64,000 bases of DNA, taken from contig JAGDZK010000004.1 in assembly GCA_049115935.1 (NCBI GenBank), positions 1 to 64,000 of the forward strand. Reading direction: 5' to 3'. The notes below the pieces were generated by a model, which was not told the origin of the DNA, ran no database searches, and worked only from the letters and a program-made list of their open reading frames with translations. Shown here in pieces: positions 56,844-64,000 of this stretch (position 1 is its first letter; every line of letters begins with the position of its first letter). Position numbers and translations under genes: made by a program. The DNA comes from Bermanella sp049115935. GTDB lineage: Bacteria; Pseudomonadota; Gammaproteobacteria; Pseudomonadales; Oceanobacteraceae.

Positions 56844-57887
56844 GTGACATCCGACTGCATATCTGTATCACTGATTAACCCTGTTATCAGCCATGTTAAA
56901 TCCCTAGGGTTCGACACGGTCTCTGCTGTAACACAAGCGGATATTAATCCTGACTTGCTGTTAGACCCTGATAACCGCATTACCGTCGCTAAAGTTGATG
57001 CCCTTTTCCAAGCATTGGTTAAGGTCAGCGGCAAAAGTGACTTGGGGTTAAGCGCTGGCGCCAGCTTAGAAGCACGTTCCTACAATTTATTGCAGCACTT
57101 GCTTTTATGTTGCTCCACATTAGGTGAAGCTCTCGTATCTCTCAATCGTTACTACATCCTGTTCAGTGATGAAGCACCGCCAACTTTTAGTCGCAAGGGG
57201 GATGGGAGCGTCAAAATTACGTTCCCAATTAACCAAGATATTGACGAGCAACAACGAATCCGTATGGATTTGATGCTGTCTGTTACCTGTCATTGGTTGC
57301 GACAAATTTGCGGTCGTGAATTCAAGCTTACCCAACTTTTGTTGCCGTTTTCAGCGCCTAGCTACGAAACGTCTTATGAAAGATGGCTACATACTCCGGT
57401 CCGGTTTAACTGTCAGGAAGTATCAGCAGTATTCCCTGCTTTCTGGCTTGACAAGCAACTTCATCAAGCAAACCCACACATTATGAATATGATAAAAACA
57501 GAAGTGAAAAACCTGGCAGAGAAAATCAATAATCGTGCATTGCTGAGCGATCGTATTCGTCAAGCAATCGTACAGAATCGTATTGAATTCAGTGCCACCC
57601 AAAAGGAAGTAGCCGAGCTATTTCACATTAGCTCACGCACTTTGAATCGTCACCTTCAACAAGAAGGGACATCACTCAAATCAATTCTGACGCACTCACG
57701 TATCGAAGAAGCAAAAAGTTTGTTGATGGATAACAAACAAAGCATCGAGCAAATCGCCATGAAGATTGGCTTTTCGGGTCGCCGTACGCTAGATCGTATT
57801 TTTATTAAATACGTTGGTATGAGTCCAGCTCAGTACCGTAGCAATCGCACTCATGAAGCCCACGAAAGTAGCAGCGAAGTCGCTTAG
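56844..57887 (+). CDS. AraC-family transcriptional regulator, OruR-type
   Basis: I chose the GTG at 56844 (MTSDCISVSL; 347 residues) because AAGGA lies nine bases upstream; the ATG at 56775 adds 23 residues without ribosome-binding site. It has an OruR-type N-domain (SDLGLSAGASLEARSYNLL) and an HTH pair, TQKEVAELFHISSRTLNRHL and IAMKIGFSGRRTLDRIFIK followed by GMSPAQYR. A 33-bp nested palindrome lies upstream. It converges on the deaminase-like gene. Targets are unknown. Confidence 0.9.
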   Translation: MTSDCISVSLINPVISHVKSLGFDTVSAVTQADINPDLLLDPDNRITVAKVDALFQALVKVSGKSDLGLSAGASLEARSYNLLQHLLLCCSTLGEALVSLNRYYILFSDEAPPTFSRKGDGSVKITFPINQDIDEQQRIRMDLMLSVTCHWLRQICGREFKLTQLLLPFSAPSYETSYERWLHTPVRFNCQEVSAVFPAFWLDKQLHQANPHIMNMIKTEVKNLAEKINNRALLSDRIRQAIVQNRIEFSATQKEVAELFHISSRTLNRHLQQEGTSLKSILTHSRIEEAKSLLMDNKQSIEQIAMKIGFSGRRTLDRIFIKYVGMSPAQYRSNRTHEAHESSSEVA

Positions 57888-57902
57888 TCTTTCTTGGTGA
57901 TA

Positions 57903-57931
57903 CTGTGTGGAATGCTTTGCATTCCACACAG
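57903..57931. terminator. Perfect 13-bp hairpin between convergent genes
   Basis: CTGTGTGGAATGC, loop TTT, GCATTCCACACAG. The stem is perfect and lies between the convergent AraC and deaminase-like genes. No T-run on either strand, so it may act as a protective or rho-assisted end rather than a classical terminator. Confidence 0.6.
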
Positions 57932-57942
57932 AGTACGCGTGT

Positions 57943-58845
57943 TCAAGACCTTGAGCCTTGCAACCCTCCTGTGTGTATAAACAATACACGACTGCCCTTT
58001 GCTATTTTTTCTTGTTTGATCAAGTCTAATAACCCATAAAATGCTTTGGCCGTATAAACCGGATCCAATGGTAAGTTCGTTTGAGCCTGCATTTGTTCAA
58101 TAAAATTTAACAGCCCATCATTCCATTTTGCATAACCCGCAAAATGATAACCAAGCTGCAACTCCCAGTTTGTCATGTGTGACTCTAAATATTGTTCAAC
58201 CTCTTTGTGCATCCAGTTAGCGCCCTTTAAAACCGGCACTCCAATAACTTTAACACTAGGAGAACTAGCTCGAATCACACCCGCTAAGGTCGTCCCTGTT
58301 CCACACGCCATCACGATGACATCGTATTGGGTTTGATCAATGCCGTTTAACATTAATTCCGCCCCCTTAACCCCTAACTCACCAGCACCACCTTCAGGAA
58401 TCCAATAAGGGCTTTCAAAGGCTTGCGCGTGCTGCTGAACCATTGTTGAATTCTGTTTTAAACGGTATTCACTTCTTGATACCCCAATAAGCGTCATCCC
58501 CCAGTTTTTACAATCTTGTAAGGTTGGGGTTAATGTTTCTAATTCATGAGGCTCGGCACGAATCACGCCTACGGTTTTAATACCCAATTGCTGACCTGCA
58601 AACGCCGTTGCATGCAAATGATTGCTATAGGCACCACCAAAAGTAATGAGTGTTTTATGCTTATTTTTAAAAAAGACTTCTAGGTGATAATAAAGCTTAA
58701 ACAGTTTATTCCCACTGATCACATCATCAATTAAATCATCACGCTTTACATGTAATGACACTTCAAAATCATTAATGACCTTGAGGGAGGTAATATTTTG
58801 AATGTGAATCTGTTTAAGTTTAGAAAGAAAGGTGTCCATGAACAT
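57943..58845 (-). CDS. ACC deaminase / D-cysteine desulfhydrase family PLP enzyme
   Basis: The enzyme has the fold II PLP family pattern: VSLHVKRDDLID, DVISGNKLFKLYYHL with the PLP lysine, FGGAYSNHLHATA and a Gly-rich phosphate loop MACGTGTTLAG. This matches the ACC deaminase/D-cysteine desulfhydrase/YedO branch, which deaminates 1-aminocyclopropane-1-carboxylate or cleaves D-cysteine to pyruvate, ammonia and H2S. Length and divergence prevent choosing between them. I place the start at ATG 58845 (300 residues); ATG 58839 is another choice. The upstream frame has no ribosome-binding site. Confidence 0.8.
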   Translation of the reverse strand: MFMDTFLSKLKQIHIQNITSLKVINDFEVSLHVKRDDLIDDVISGNKLFKLYYHLEVFFKNKHKTLITFGGAYSNHLHATAFAGQQLGIKTVGVIRAEPHELETLTPTLQDCKNWGMTLIGVSRSEYRLKQNSTMVQQHAQAFESPYWIPEGGAGELGVKGAELMLNGIDQTQYDVIVMACGTGTTLAGVIRASSPSVKVIGVPVLKGANWMHKEVEQYLESHMTNWELQLGYHFAGYAKWNDGLLNFIEQMQAQTNLPLDPVYTAKAFYGLLDLIKQEKIAKGSRVLFIHTGGLQGSRS

Positions 58846-58884
58846 ACTGCAATCAAAAAACGTTAGTCTCCACAATTTACCATG

Positions 58885-59934
58885 CTACTCAAGCGGTTTA
58901 TGCTCATCACAATAAATATCACGATTACCGTCAAATATTGCTGGGTTGCCAATCAATGCAACCGGTGCATCACACACCACACACTGTGGGTGATCGTGAT
59001 GTTTAAGCCACACCAAATACTCAGCCTTGCTTAACGAAATATGATGAGCTGCATAGGCAATTGGGTCATCTAAATAATCCAACAATTGATGTGCTTGTAA
59101 ATTTAAATGCCCAGCGCCTGGGTGAAATACAACACTCATCACTTCATTATCTTGCATTAACTGCACAAGTTCAGAATCCTTTACCTCACTATGATCAGCA
59201 TCATGGTCTGCTACCTGTGATTGGCTGCGCAGTTTTTCTATGATTACCTGCTGCTCGCGTATCTTCATATTGAGGCTTTCGTTTTCACGGCGCAACTCAT
59301 GCTCCGCTAAACTGGAACGCTTTTGTGATAACTCCAGAAGCTGCTGTGATACTCGCTCAGCTAGTAACTTTTGTTTTTCAAGTTCTTGTTGTAATTGCTG
59401 GATTTGATTGCGATACGCAGCCTCTTCGTTACGCAGCGTGCGTTTAATATGACTGACTTCTTCGATTGGGTCTTGGGGTGACTCTTGATGCATCAGCTCA
59501 CCTTGAGCATGATCCAAAGCCTCAGTGATTGCTGAAAATACGGACGTTGATGGGTCCCATAAATTATCTTTGTAACCTGAAATGGGGCACTGGCTACGAC
59601 ACGCCAAGCGAATTCTACCCGCACCAAAGTCAGGCCCAGGCCCTGCGGTATCACATAAACGTTGAAGTGGTAGCGGCCAATCCGGCTCGCAGTAACCCTC
59701 CTCATCAAACGGAATCACACAACACACCAACGCTTGGATCAGCCAATCGTGATTAGCCTGCACAAATACCGCCCTTTGCTTGCCACTTATACCGGACAAT
59801 CCTGTTTCACCATCAAGCAAAGCATCCATCTCATCTTTGCTTAATACATGACGCACATCCCCTTCGCTAAACACCAGCAAGGTTTCAATATGACTTGAAA
59901 TGGGATGCACCCAATCTAAGGCCGTGCTCGCCAT
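58885..59934 (-). CDS. Hypothetical protein with coiled coil and zinc-like Cys positions
   Basis: A protein of 349 residues begins at ATG 59934 (MASTALDWVHP); an upstream ATG at 59958 adds eight residues. The N-half has CRSQCPISGYKDN (a CxxxC) and a CCVIPF pair. A coiled coil follows around residues 160-245 (NQIQQLQQELEKQKLLAER). The C-terminal domain has HHDHPQCVVCDAP and DIYCDEHKPLE, four Cys and His that look like a zinc-binding site. No signal. I recall similar conserved proteins in Pseudomonas-type genomes but no function. It lies ahead of the deaminase gene and may be co-transcribed. Confidence 0.6.
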   Translation of the reverse strand: MASTALDWVHPISSHIETLLVFSEGDVRHVLSKDEMDALLDGETGLSGISGKQRAVFVQANHDWLIQALVCCVIPFDEEGYCEPDWPLPLQRLCDTAGPGPDFGAGRIRLACRSQCPISGYKDNLWDPSTSVFSAITEALDHAQGELMHQESPQDPIEEVSHIKRTLRNEEAAYRNQIQQLQQELEKQKLLAERVSQQLLELSQKRSSLAEHELRRENESLNMKIREQQVIIEKLRSQSQVADHDADHSEVKDSELVQLMQDNEVMSVVFHPGAGHLNLQAHQLLDYLDDPIAYAAHHISLSKAEYLVWLKHHDHPQCVVCDAPVALIGNPAIFDGNRDIYCDEHKPLE

Positions 59935-60056
59935 CTTAAATACCCTAAGTAATGTCATTTCAGTGTAGGTCAGTTCAGATATTCAATATGTGATAAGTCT
60001 TACATTTTCTCCCCCCTAAACTGGCCACCGCTCGCCAACTTAAGCACCCGTTCACA

Positions 60057-60096
60057 AACAAAAACGCCCCTAAGCCGAAACTTAGAGGCGTTTTTT
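60057..60096 (-). terminator. Rho-independent terminator of fadH
   Basis: ACGCCCCTAAG and CTTAGAGGCGT pair with one mismatch around CCGAAA, and on the minus strand a T-run (complement of A at 60057-60064) follows. A T-run on the plus strand also exists, so it may be bidirectional. Confidence 0.83.
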
Positions 60097-60111
60097 AACA
60101 ACTAAAACCGA

Positions 60112-62145
60112 TTAAATGGCAGCCGCTAGCTCAGTACCTTGTTTAATAGCACGTTTTGCATCCAGTTCAGCCGCCTTATCAGCACCACCAATCAAGTGCA
60201 CACCAATGCCTGCTGCTTGTAGTGGCTCTTGTAGCTCCCGCAGTGGCTCTTGCCCTGCACACACAATGATATTATCGACTTCTAGCAACATGGGTTTGCC
60301 ATCCACTTCAATGTGTAATCCTTGATCATCGATTTTTAAGTAGCTCACTTTATTCATCATCTGCACATTTTTGTGCTTAAGCGTCGTACGGTGAATCCAA
60401 CCCGTGGTTTTACCCAAGCCAGCACCCACTTTCGTTTTCTTACGCTGCAGTAAGAATACCTCACGCGGTGATGCTTCAACCTGTGCATCAGCGGCCAAAC
60501 CACCCGGGGTAGCCACGGTTAAATCAACGCCCCACTCTTGCATGAACTCCTGTTTATTTAAGCTTGGACTAGTTTTACCATGGGTAAGGTATTCAGATAC
60601 ATCAAAGCCGATACCACCAGCCCCCATTACCGCCACGCGCTTGCCCACAGGCTTTTTATCACGCAGTACATCCAGGTAGTTCAGTACCATTGGGTGATCG
60701 ACGCCTTCTAGCTCTGGTGTGCGCGGCACAATACCTGTGGCCAGCATCACCTCATCAAAACCGGCTTTAATTAGCTGCTGCGCGTCAACACGGGTATTAA
60801 GCTGCAACTTAACCCCTGTTTTTTCGATCATTTTGCCAAAGTAGCGAATCGTCTCATTGAACTCTTCTTTACCTGGTACCTGCTTCGCAATATTAAATTG
60901 GCCACCAATTTCACTGGCACCATCAAATAAAGTGACATCATGGCCACGCTCAGCGGCCGTAGTCGCCGCCGATAAGCCAGCTGGGCCTGCACCCACCACC
61001 GCTATTTTTTTCGCTTTGGCTAATGGCTGTTGAATTAACTTGGTTTCGTTACATGCGTATGGGTTCACCAAGCATGACACTTCACCACCACTGAAAACAT
61101 GATCCAAACAGGCTTGGTTACAGCCGATACAGGTATTGATTTCATCTGCTTTACCTGCCGCTGCTTTGGTCACAAAATATGGGTCAGCCAACATTGGACG
61201 CGCCATAGAAACCATATCGGCCTGACCTTCGGCAATAATGCTATTGGCCACTTCAGGATCATTAATACGGTTGGTAGTAATTAAAGGCACACTTAATTCT
61301 TTTTTCATGCGTGCCGTCACTTCTACAAACGCGGCACGGGGCACACTGGTGGCAATGGTCGGCACACGGGCCTCATGCCAACCAATACCCGTATTGATTA
61401 ACGTGGCACCGCATTTTTCGATTTCTTTACCTAGGTAAACAATTTCATCCCAAGTACTGCCGTCTTCTACTAGGTCCAACATGGATAAACGGAAAATAAT
61501 AATGAATTTTTCACCCACCGCTTCACGGGTACGACGCACCACTTCTTTAGCTAAACGAATACGGTTTTCATAACTGCCACCCCATTGATCGGTGCGTTTA
61601 TTGGTGCGTTTAACAATAAACTGATTAATGAAATAGCCTTCTGAACCCATGATCTCAACACCGTCGTAACCCGCTTGTTGCGCCAACAATGCACAAGTCA
61701 CAAAGTCTTGAATTTGTTGTTCGATTCCATCTAAATCTAATTCTTTTGGTGGGAACGGATGAATGGGCGATTTTATAGCAGACGGCGCCACCGCTTCATT
61801 GTTATAAGCATAGCGGCCGGTATGTAAAATCTGCATACAAATAAGAGAGCCTGGCACCGTATGCACGGCATCTGTAACCAGTTTATGATTGGCCACTTCT
61901 GCTTCGTTATCTTTGCAAAGAATCGCGCCACCTTGTACGCCGACCCCTTGCGTATTTGGGCCGATGCCGCCTGTCACGATAATACCCACACCGCCTTCAG
62001 CACGCTGACGAAAATATTCCGCTTGGCGCTCCCAGCCACCTTTGCGCTCTTCAAGACCTGTGTGCATAGAACCCATCAACACGCGGCTACGGGCTTGAGT
62101 GAAGCCTAAATCTAACGGTTCTAACAAGTGGGCGTACTGGCTCAT
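60112..62145 (-). CDS. fadH: 2,4-dienoyl-CoA reductase (NADPH)
   Basis: The 677-residue protein has an N-terminal OYE-like TIM barrel (about 1-330: LLEPLDLGFTQARSRVLMGS, GYDGVEIMGSEGYFINQFIV with the active-site Tyr), a 4Fe-4S motif CIGCNQACLDHVF with further Cys in SCLVNP, and C-terminal FAD and NADPH-binding Rossmann domains (VVGAGPAGLSAATTAAERGH; VMGAGGIGFDVSEYL). It reduces 2,4-dienoyl-CoA in the beta-oxidation of unsaturated fatty acids. I chose ATG 62145 with GGAGAGAA before it; an ATG at 62163 would add six residues. It is divergent from an AraC regulator. Confidence 0.95.
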   Translation of the reverse strand: MSQYAHLLEPLDLGFTQARSRVLMGSMHTGLEERKGGWERQAEYFRQRAEGGVGIIVTGGIGPNTQGVGVQGGAILCKDNEAEVANHKLVTDAVHTVPGSLICMQILHTGRYAYNNEAVAPSAIKSPIHPFPPKELDLDGIEQQIQDFVTCALLAQQAGYDGVEIMGSEGYFINQFIVKRTNKRTDQWGGSYENRIRLAKEVVRRTREAVGEKFIIIFRLSMLDLVEDGSTWDEIVYLGKEIEKCGATLINTGIGWHEARVPTIATSVPRAAFVEVTARMKKELSVPLITTNRINDPEVANSIIAEGQADMVSMARPMLADPYFVTKAAAGKADEINTCIGCNQACLDHVFSGGEVSCLVNPYACNETKLIQQPLAKAKKIAVVGAGPAGLSAATTAAERGHDVTLFDGASEIGGQFNIAKQVPGKEEFNETIRYFGKMIEKTGVKLQLNTRVDAQQLIKAGFDEVMLATGIVPRTPELEGVDHPMVLNYLDVLRDKKPVGKRVAVMGAGGIGFDVSEYLTHGKTSPSLNKQEFMQEWGVDLTVATPGGLAADAQVEASPREVFLLQRKKTKVGAGLGKTTGWIHRTTLKHKNVQMMNKVSYLKIDDQGLHIEVDGKPMLLEVDNIIVCAGQEPLRELQEPLQAAGIGVHLIGGADKAAELDAKRAIKQGTELAAAI

Positions 62146-62194
62146 ATTTCTCTCCAACATCAATTTTATTTTTATGATTTTTTGTTTGGTTTGT

Positions 62195-62238
62195 GGCTAA
62201 TACCTTAGTTTTCTTGCTAGTATTCGCCAATATCCTAG
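62195..62238. promoter_or_regulatory. Direct repeats in the fadH/AraC spacer, possible AraC site
   Basis: GGCTAATACCTTAG (62195-62208) and CGCCAATATCCTAG (62225-62238) match at 10 of 14 positions and are 30 bases apart, about three helical turns. AraC-family proteins often bind such direct repeats. Location between the divergent fadH and AraC genes suits an operator. Confidence 0.4.
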
Positions 62239-62267
62239 ATGAACAATTTTCTAACCAAGTAGAACAA

Positions 62268-63299
62268 ATGAAATTAGGTGATATCTCAGTAAGCTATGTG
62301 CGTGCCCTGCTCAGCACCGTTGACGCCCTTGGCGGCGATTCGGCCACGTTAGCGAGCCAGTTCAGCTTATCTGACGCCAAGCTTTCACAGCCTGAGGGGC
62401 GCATCAGCATACCTCGCTTCATGCGCTTAGGGTTTGCCGCTATCGAACAAACGGGCCGCGGTGACCTGGGCTTAGAAATGGGTCGACGCGTAAAAATCCC
62501 ATTTTTAGGGCTCACCGGCTTTTTAGCCATGACCGCTAAAAATATCGAAGCGGCCTGTAAAGTTATGGCCCACTACGAACGTTTATCCAGTACCAACTGC
62601 CGCGGGCAATCCAGCTTTTATTTAGACAACTGCAAAGGCGTGGCTAGCTTCTACTCTATTAGCCCCTACAACGATTACAACCTATTTGTGGTGGACTCCG
62701 TTTTATCATCACAACACAAAGTCATTGAATGGTTATGCGGTAAATCGGGGGCCATCGAACGGGTTGAAGTGGAATTTGAACGCCCCGCCCACGGGGATGC
62801 CTATGAAGAATATTTCCAGTGCCCAGTATTATTTGGCCAGCAGCGCAATGCACTTATCATTAAAAGCGATGCCTTAAACTGGCCACTGTTACAACATGAC
62901 AAAAATGCGTTTTTAAACTTACAAGGCATCTGTGAAGAGCGCTTAGCCAAAGCCACCAAAGATCGCTCATTAAGTGAAAAAGTCATGGATGAAATAAGCC
63001 CCTTATTAGAAGGCCAAACCCCAAGTATCGAACAAGTAGCCGACAGCTTAGGCATGCCCCCATGGACCCTTAGGCGCAAACTACAAGATCACGGCACCTC
63101 ATTTCAAAACTTATTAAATGATACACGCCGCAGCCTTGCCGAAACCTATATGAAAGACACAGACCTAGCCATTGGGGAGATTGCTTATTTGCTGGGTTTC
63201 AGCTCACCCACTGCCTTTCAACGGGCATTTAAACGTTGGACCGATGAATCACCTGGGGTATACAGAAGAATGCATCGCGAACAAACACAGGTTTTATAA
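62268..63299 (+). CDS. AraC-family transcriptional regulator, OruR-type
   Basis: A 343-residue regulator starts at ATG 62268 (MKLGDISVSYVRALL); the frame extends to a TTG at 62193 but without support. N-domain: PRFMRLGFAAIEQTGRGDLGLEM and KIPFLGLTGFLAMTA. HTH pair: IEQVADSLGMPPWTLRRKL and IAYLLGFSSPTAFQRAFKR with ESPGVYR. It is divergent from fadH, so it likely controls fatty-acid beta-oxidation of unsaturated chains. The fourth OruR-type regulator in this window. Confidence 0.92.
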   Translation: MKLGDISVSYVRALLSTVDALGGDSATLASQFSLSDAKLSQPEGRISIPRFMRLGFAAIEQTGRGDLGLEMGRRVKIPFLGLTGFLAMTAKNIEAACKVMAHYERLSSTNCRGQSSFYLDNCKGVASFYSISPYNDYNLFVVDSVLSSQHKVIEWLCGKSGAIERVEVEFERPAHGDAYEEYFQCPVLFGQQRNALIIKSDALNWPLLQHDKNAFLNLQGICEERLAKATKDRSLSEKVMDEISPLLEGQTPSIEQVADSLGMPPWTLRRKLQDHGTSFQNLLNDTRRSLAETYMKDTDLAIGEIAYLLGFSSPTAFQRAFKRWTDESPGVYRRMHREQTQVL

Positions 63300-63659
63300 T
63301 TTAGAATTTTTTTGAATAATCTGGCCAAGACATAAAAGGTGGCCAGCATACGGCGAGCGCCGCTAAAGAAAGGGAGTTGTTAAAACTTAAAGCTCAAAAC
63401 CATCATCGATGAAATCATCATCTTCATAGTCCATTACTTCCAGTAAAAGATCGTCTTCATAATCACTCATAGTTAATTACCAACACTGACAGGTATTGCC
63501 CAATGCAATCGCATCTGTTGTGTACCCATGCACAATATAAGAATTAGATGACAGATTTATTACAATTAATAATGGGGTAAATGAAAATTCTGAATTCCTT
63601 TCCCATAGGGAGGCAATGGTATGTGTAACACTTTAATCAGCCGGCGCTTTCGCAGTCGG
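63300..63659. other. Intergenic region, 360 bases, no confident gene
   Basis: Between the AraC stop and the beta-lactamase end lies an inverted repeat, CTGGCCA (63321-63327) and TGGCCAG (63340-63346), which may be a hairpin. It also holds a 27-codon acidic minus-strand frame (63387-63470) and GCCGGCGCTTTCGCAGTCGG (63639-63658, a bulged hairpin with the next base). No promoter box was clear. Confidence 0.6.
63387..63470 (-). CDS. Possible acidic microprotein, 27 residues
   Basis: An ATG frame at 63470 reads through 27 codons to TAA at 63387 and is almost all Asp/Glu with hydrophobic residues (MSDYEDDLLLEVMDYEDD). Two similar halves, DYEDDLLLEV and DYEDDDFIDD, are notable. There is no strong ribosome-binding site and the frame could be random; however the acidity and internal duplication are unusual for noise. 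Confidence 0.3.
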   Translation of the reverse strand: MSDYEDDLLLEVMDYEDDDFIDDGFEL

Positions 63660-64000
63660 CTACATTGATTTTTTAGGCGGTAGCGCTTGCATTGACAAAA
63701 GAATATCCCGAACTATTGCCTCTCTTTTATACAAATCCTCCCATCTGTTGGGAGTGTCTATATTCAATGCAAAAAAGACCGGTCCAGACGGCCACTCAAC
63801 CCAACCGACCCACCAACCGTAACGGCCTTCCCATCCTGTCTTTGCTCGAAGTATCCAGTCTTTTTCGGCTTCAACTATCATAATATCTTTCAAGAGAAGC
63901 TGGTGCTCAAGCTTAAACGGAAGCTCATTTTGATATAGCTTTTTTAAAAACGTTACTTGCTCTATCGCAGAAATCGCAAGCTTTCCATCAACCCAATATG
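63660..64000 (-). CDS. Class D (OXA-type) beta-lactamase, C-terminal part, cut by window edge
   Basis: The minus-strand frame is open from the right window edge to TAG at 63660. It has the class D motif WxxG as YWVDGKLAISAIEQ, followed by FLKKLYQNELPF, LRAKTGWEGRYGWWVGWVEW with the KTG motif, and FALNIDTPN. These are the conserved C-terminal blocks of OXA enzymes that hydrolyse beta-lactams in the periplasm with a carboxylated lysine. The serine active-site motif STFK and YGN lie outside the window. The gene therefore continues beyond 64000. It sits in an apparently chromosomal context without mobile-element marks. Confidence 0.93.
   Translation of the reverse strand, partial: YWVDGKLAISAIEQVTFLKKLYQNELPFKLEHQLLLKDIMIVEAEKDWILRAKTGWEGRYGWWVGWVEWPSGPVFFALNIDTPNRWEDLYKREAIVRDILLSMQALPPKKSM

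Noticed and set aside
63639..63659. Integron attC site beside the OXA gene
   Set aside because: The hairpin has a three-base bulge and lacks the R and L box inverse-core sequences; it is more likely an ordinary stem.

Overview
The window looks like a chromosomal segment of a free-living, probably marine gammaproteobacterium of the Oceanospirillales/Pseudomonadales type. This rests on the low-to-moderate GC, the Pseudomonas-like grouping of cysS, glnS, ppiB and lpxH, a 387-residue Pseudomonas-type ornithine decarboxylase, several OruR-type AraC regulators and a broad lipid/acyl-CoA gene content. I cannot name the species. I saw no tRNA, rRNA, CRISPR array, prophage or insertion sequence.

Layout. 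1-10 kb is housekeeping: two PaaI-type thioesterases, ornithine decarboxylase, a GNAT enzyme, an exported solute-binding-like protein, cysS, glnS, ppiB, lpxH and small membrane or lipoprotein genes. 10.2-19 kb is a catabolic cluster that matches the acyclic-terpene (Atu) pathway in gene content and order: a divergent TetR regulator, then SDR, carboxyltransferase, acyl-CoA dehydrogenase, enoyl-CoA hydratase, biotin carboxylase and a second acyl-CoA dehydrogenase. A perfect inverted repeat lies between regulator and operon. 19-24.9 kb holds ompW (with an FNR/ANR-like box), a DnaQ-like exonuclease, chrA, an exported metallo-hydrolase, yejK and cysZ.

24.9-39.9 kb is the most unusual part. A minus-strand set encodes an AraC regulator, a FadL-like outer-membrane protein and two very large paralogous lipoproteins built from bacterial Ig-like domains. 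One lipoprotein gene is interrupted in this assembly by an NN inside a DPT-coding repeat. Beside it lie a MaoC-type hydratase, an exported SAM-methyltransferase-like protein, a metallo-beta-lactamase-fold hydrolase, a long-chain acyl-CoA ligase, a second AraC regulator and a small SET-domain protein. The set reads as an uncharacterised system for handling a hydrophobic substrate, but the substrate is unknown.

40-55.8 kb: a class III adenylate cyclase with an overlapping lipoprotein gene, bifunctional PutA, a START-domain protein, a BolA family protein, an RbgA/YlqF-type GTPase, and a sulfide-response unit (persulfide dioxygenase, BigR-type repressor with conserved cysteine spacing, SulP transporter). 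These are followed by a lipoprotein with a 12-copy GAAAAC microsatellite, murI and a DUF924 protein. 55.8-64 kb: a putative beta-barrel protein, an AraC regulator, an ACC deaminase/D-cysteine desulfhydrase-family enzyme, a coiled-coil protein, fadH with a divergent AraC regulator, and the C-terminal part of a class D (OXA) beta-lactamase cut by the window edge. GC-rich palindromic REP-like elements recur in intergenic spaces.
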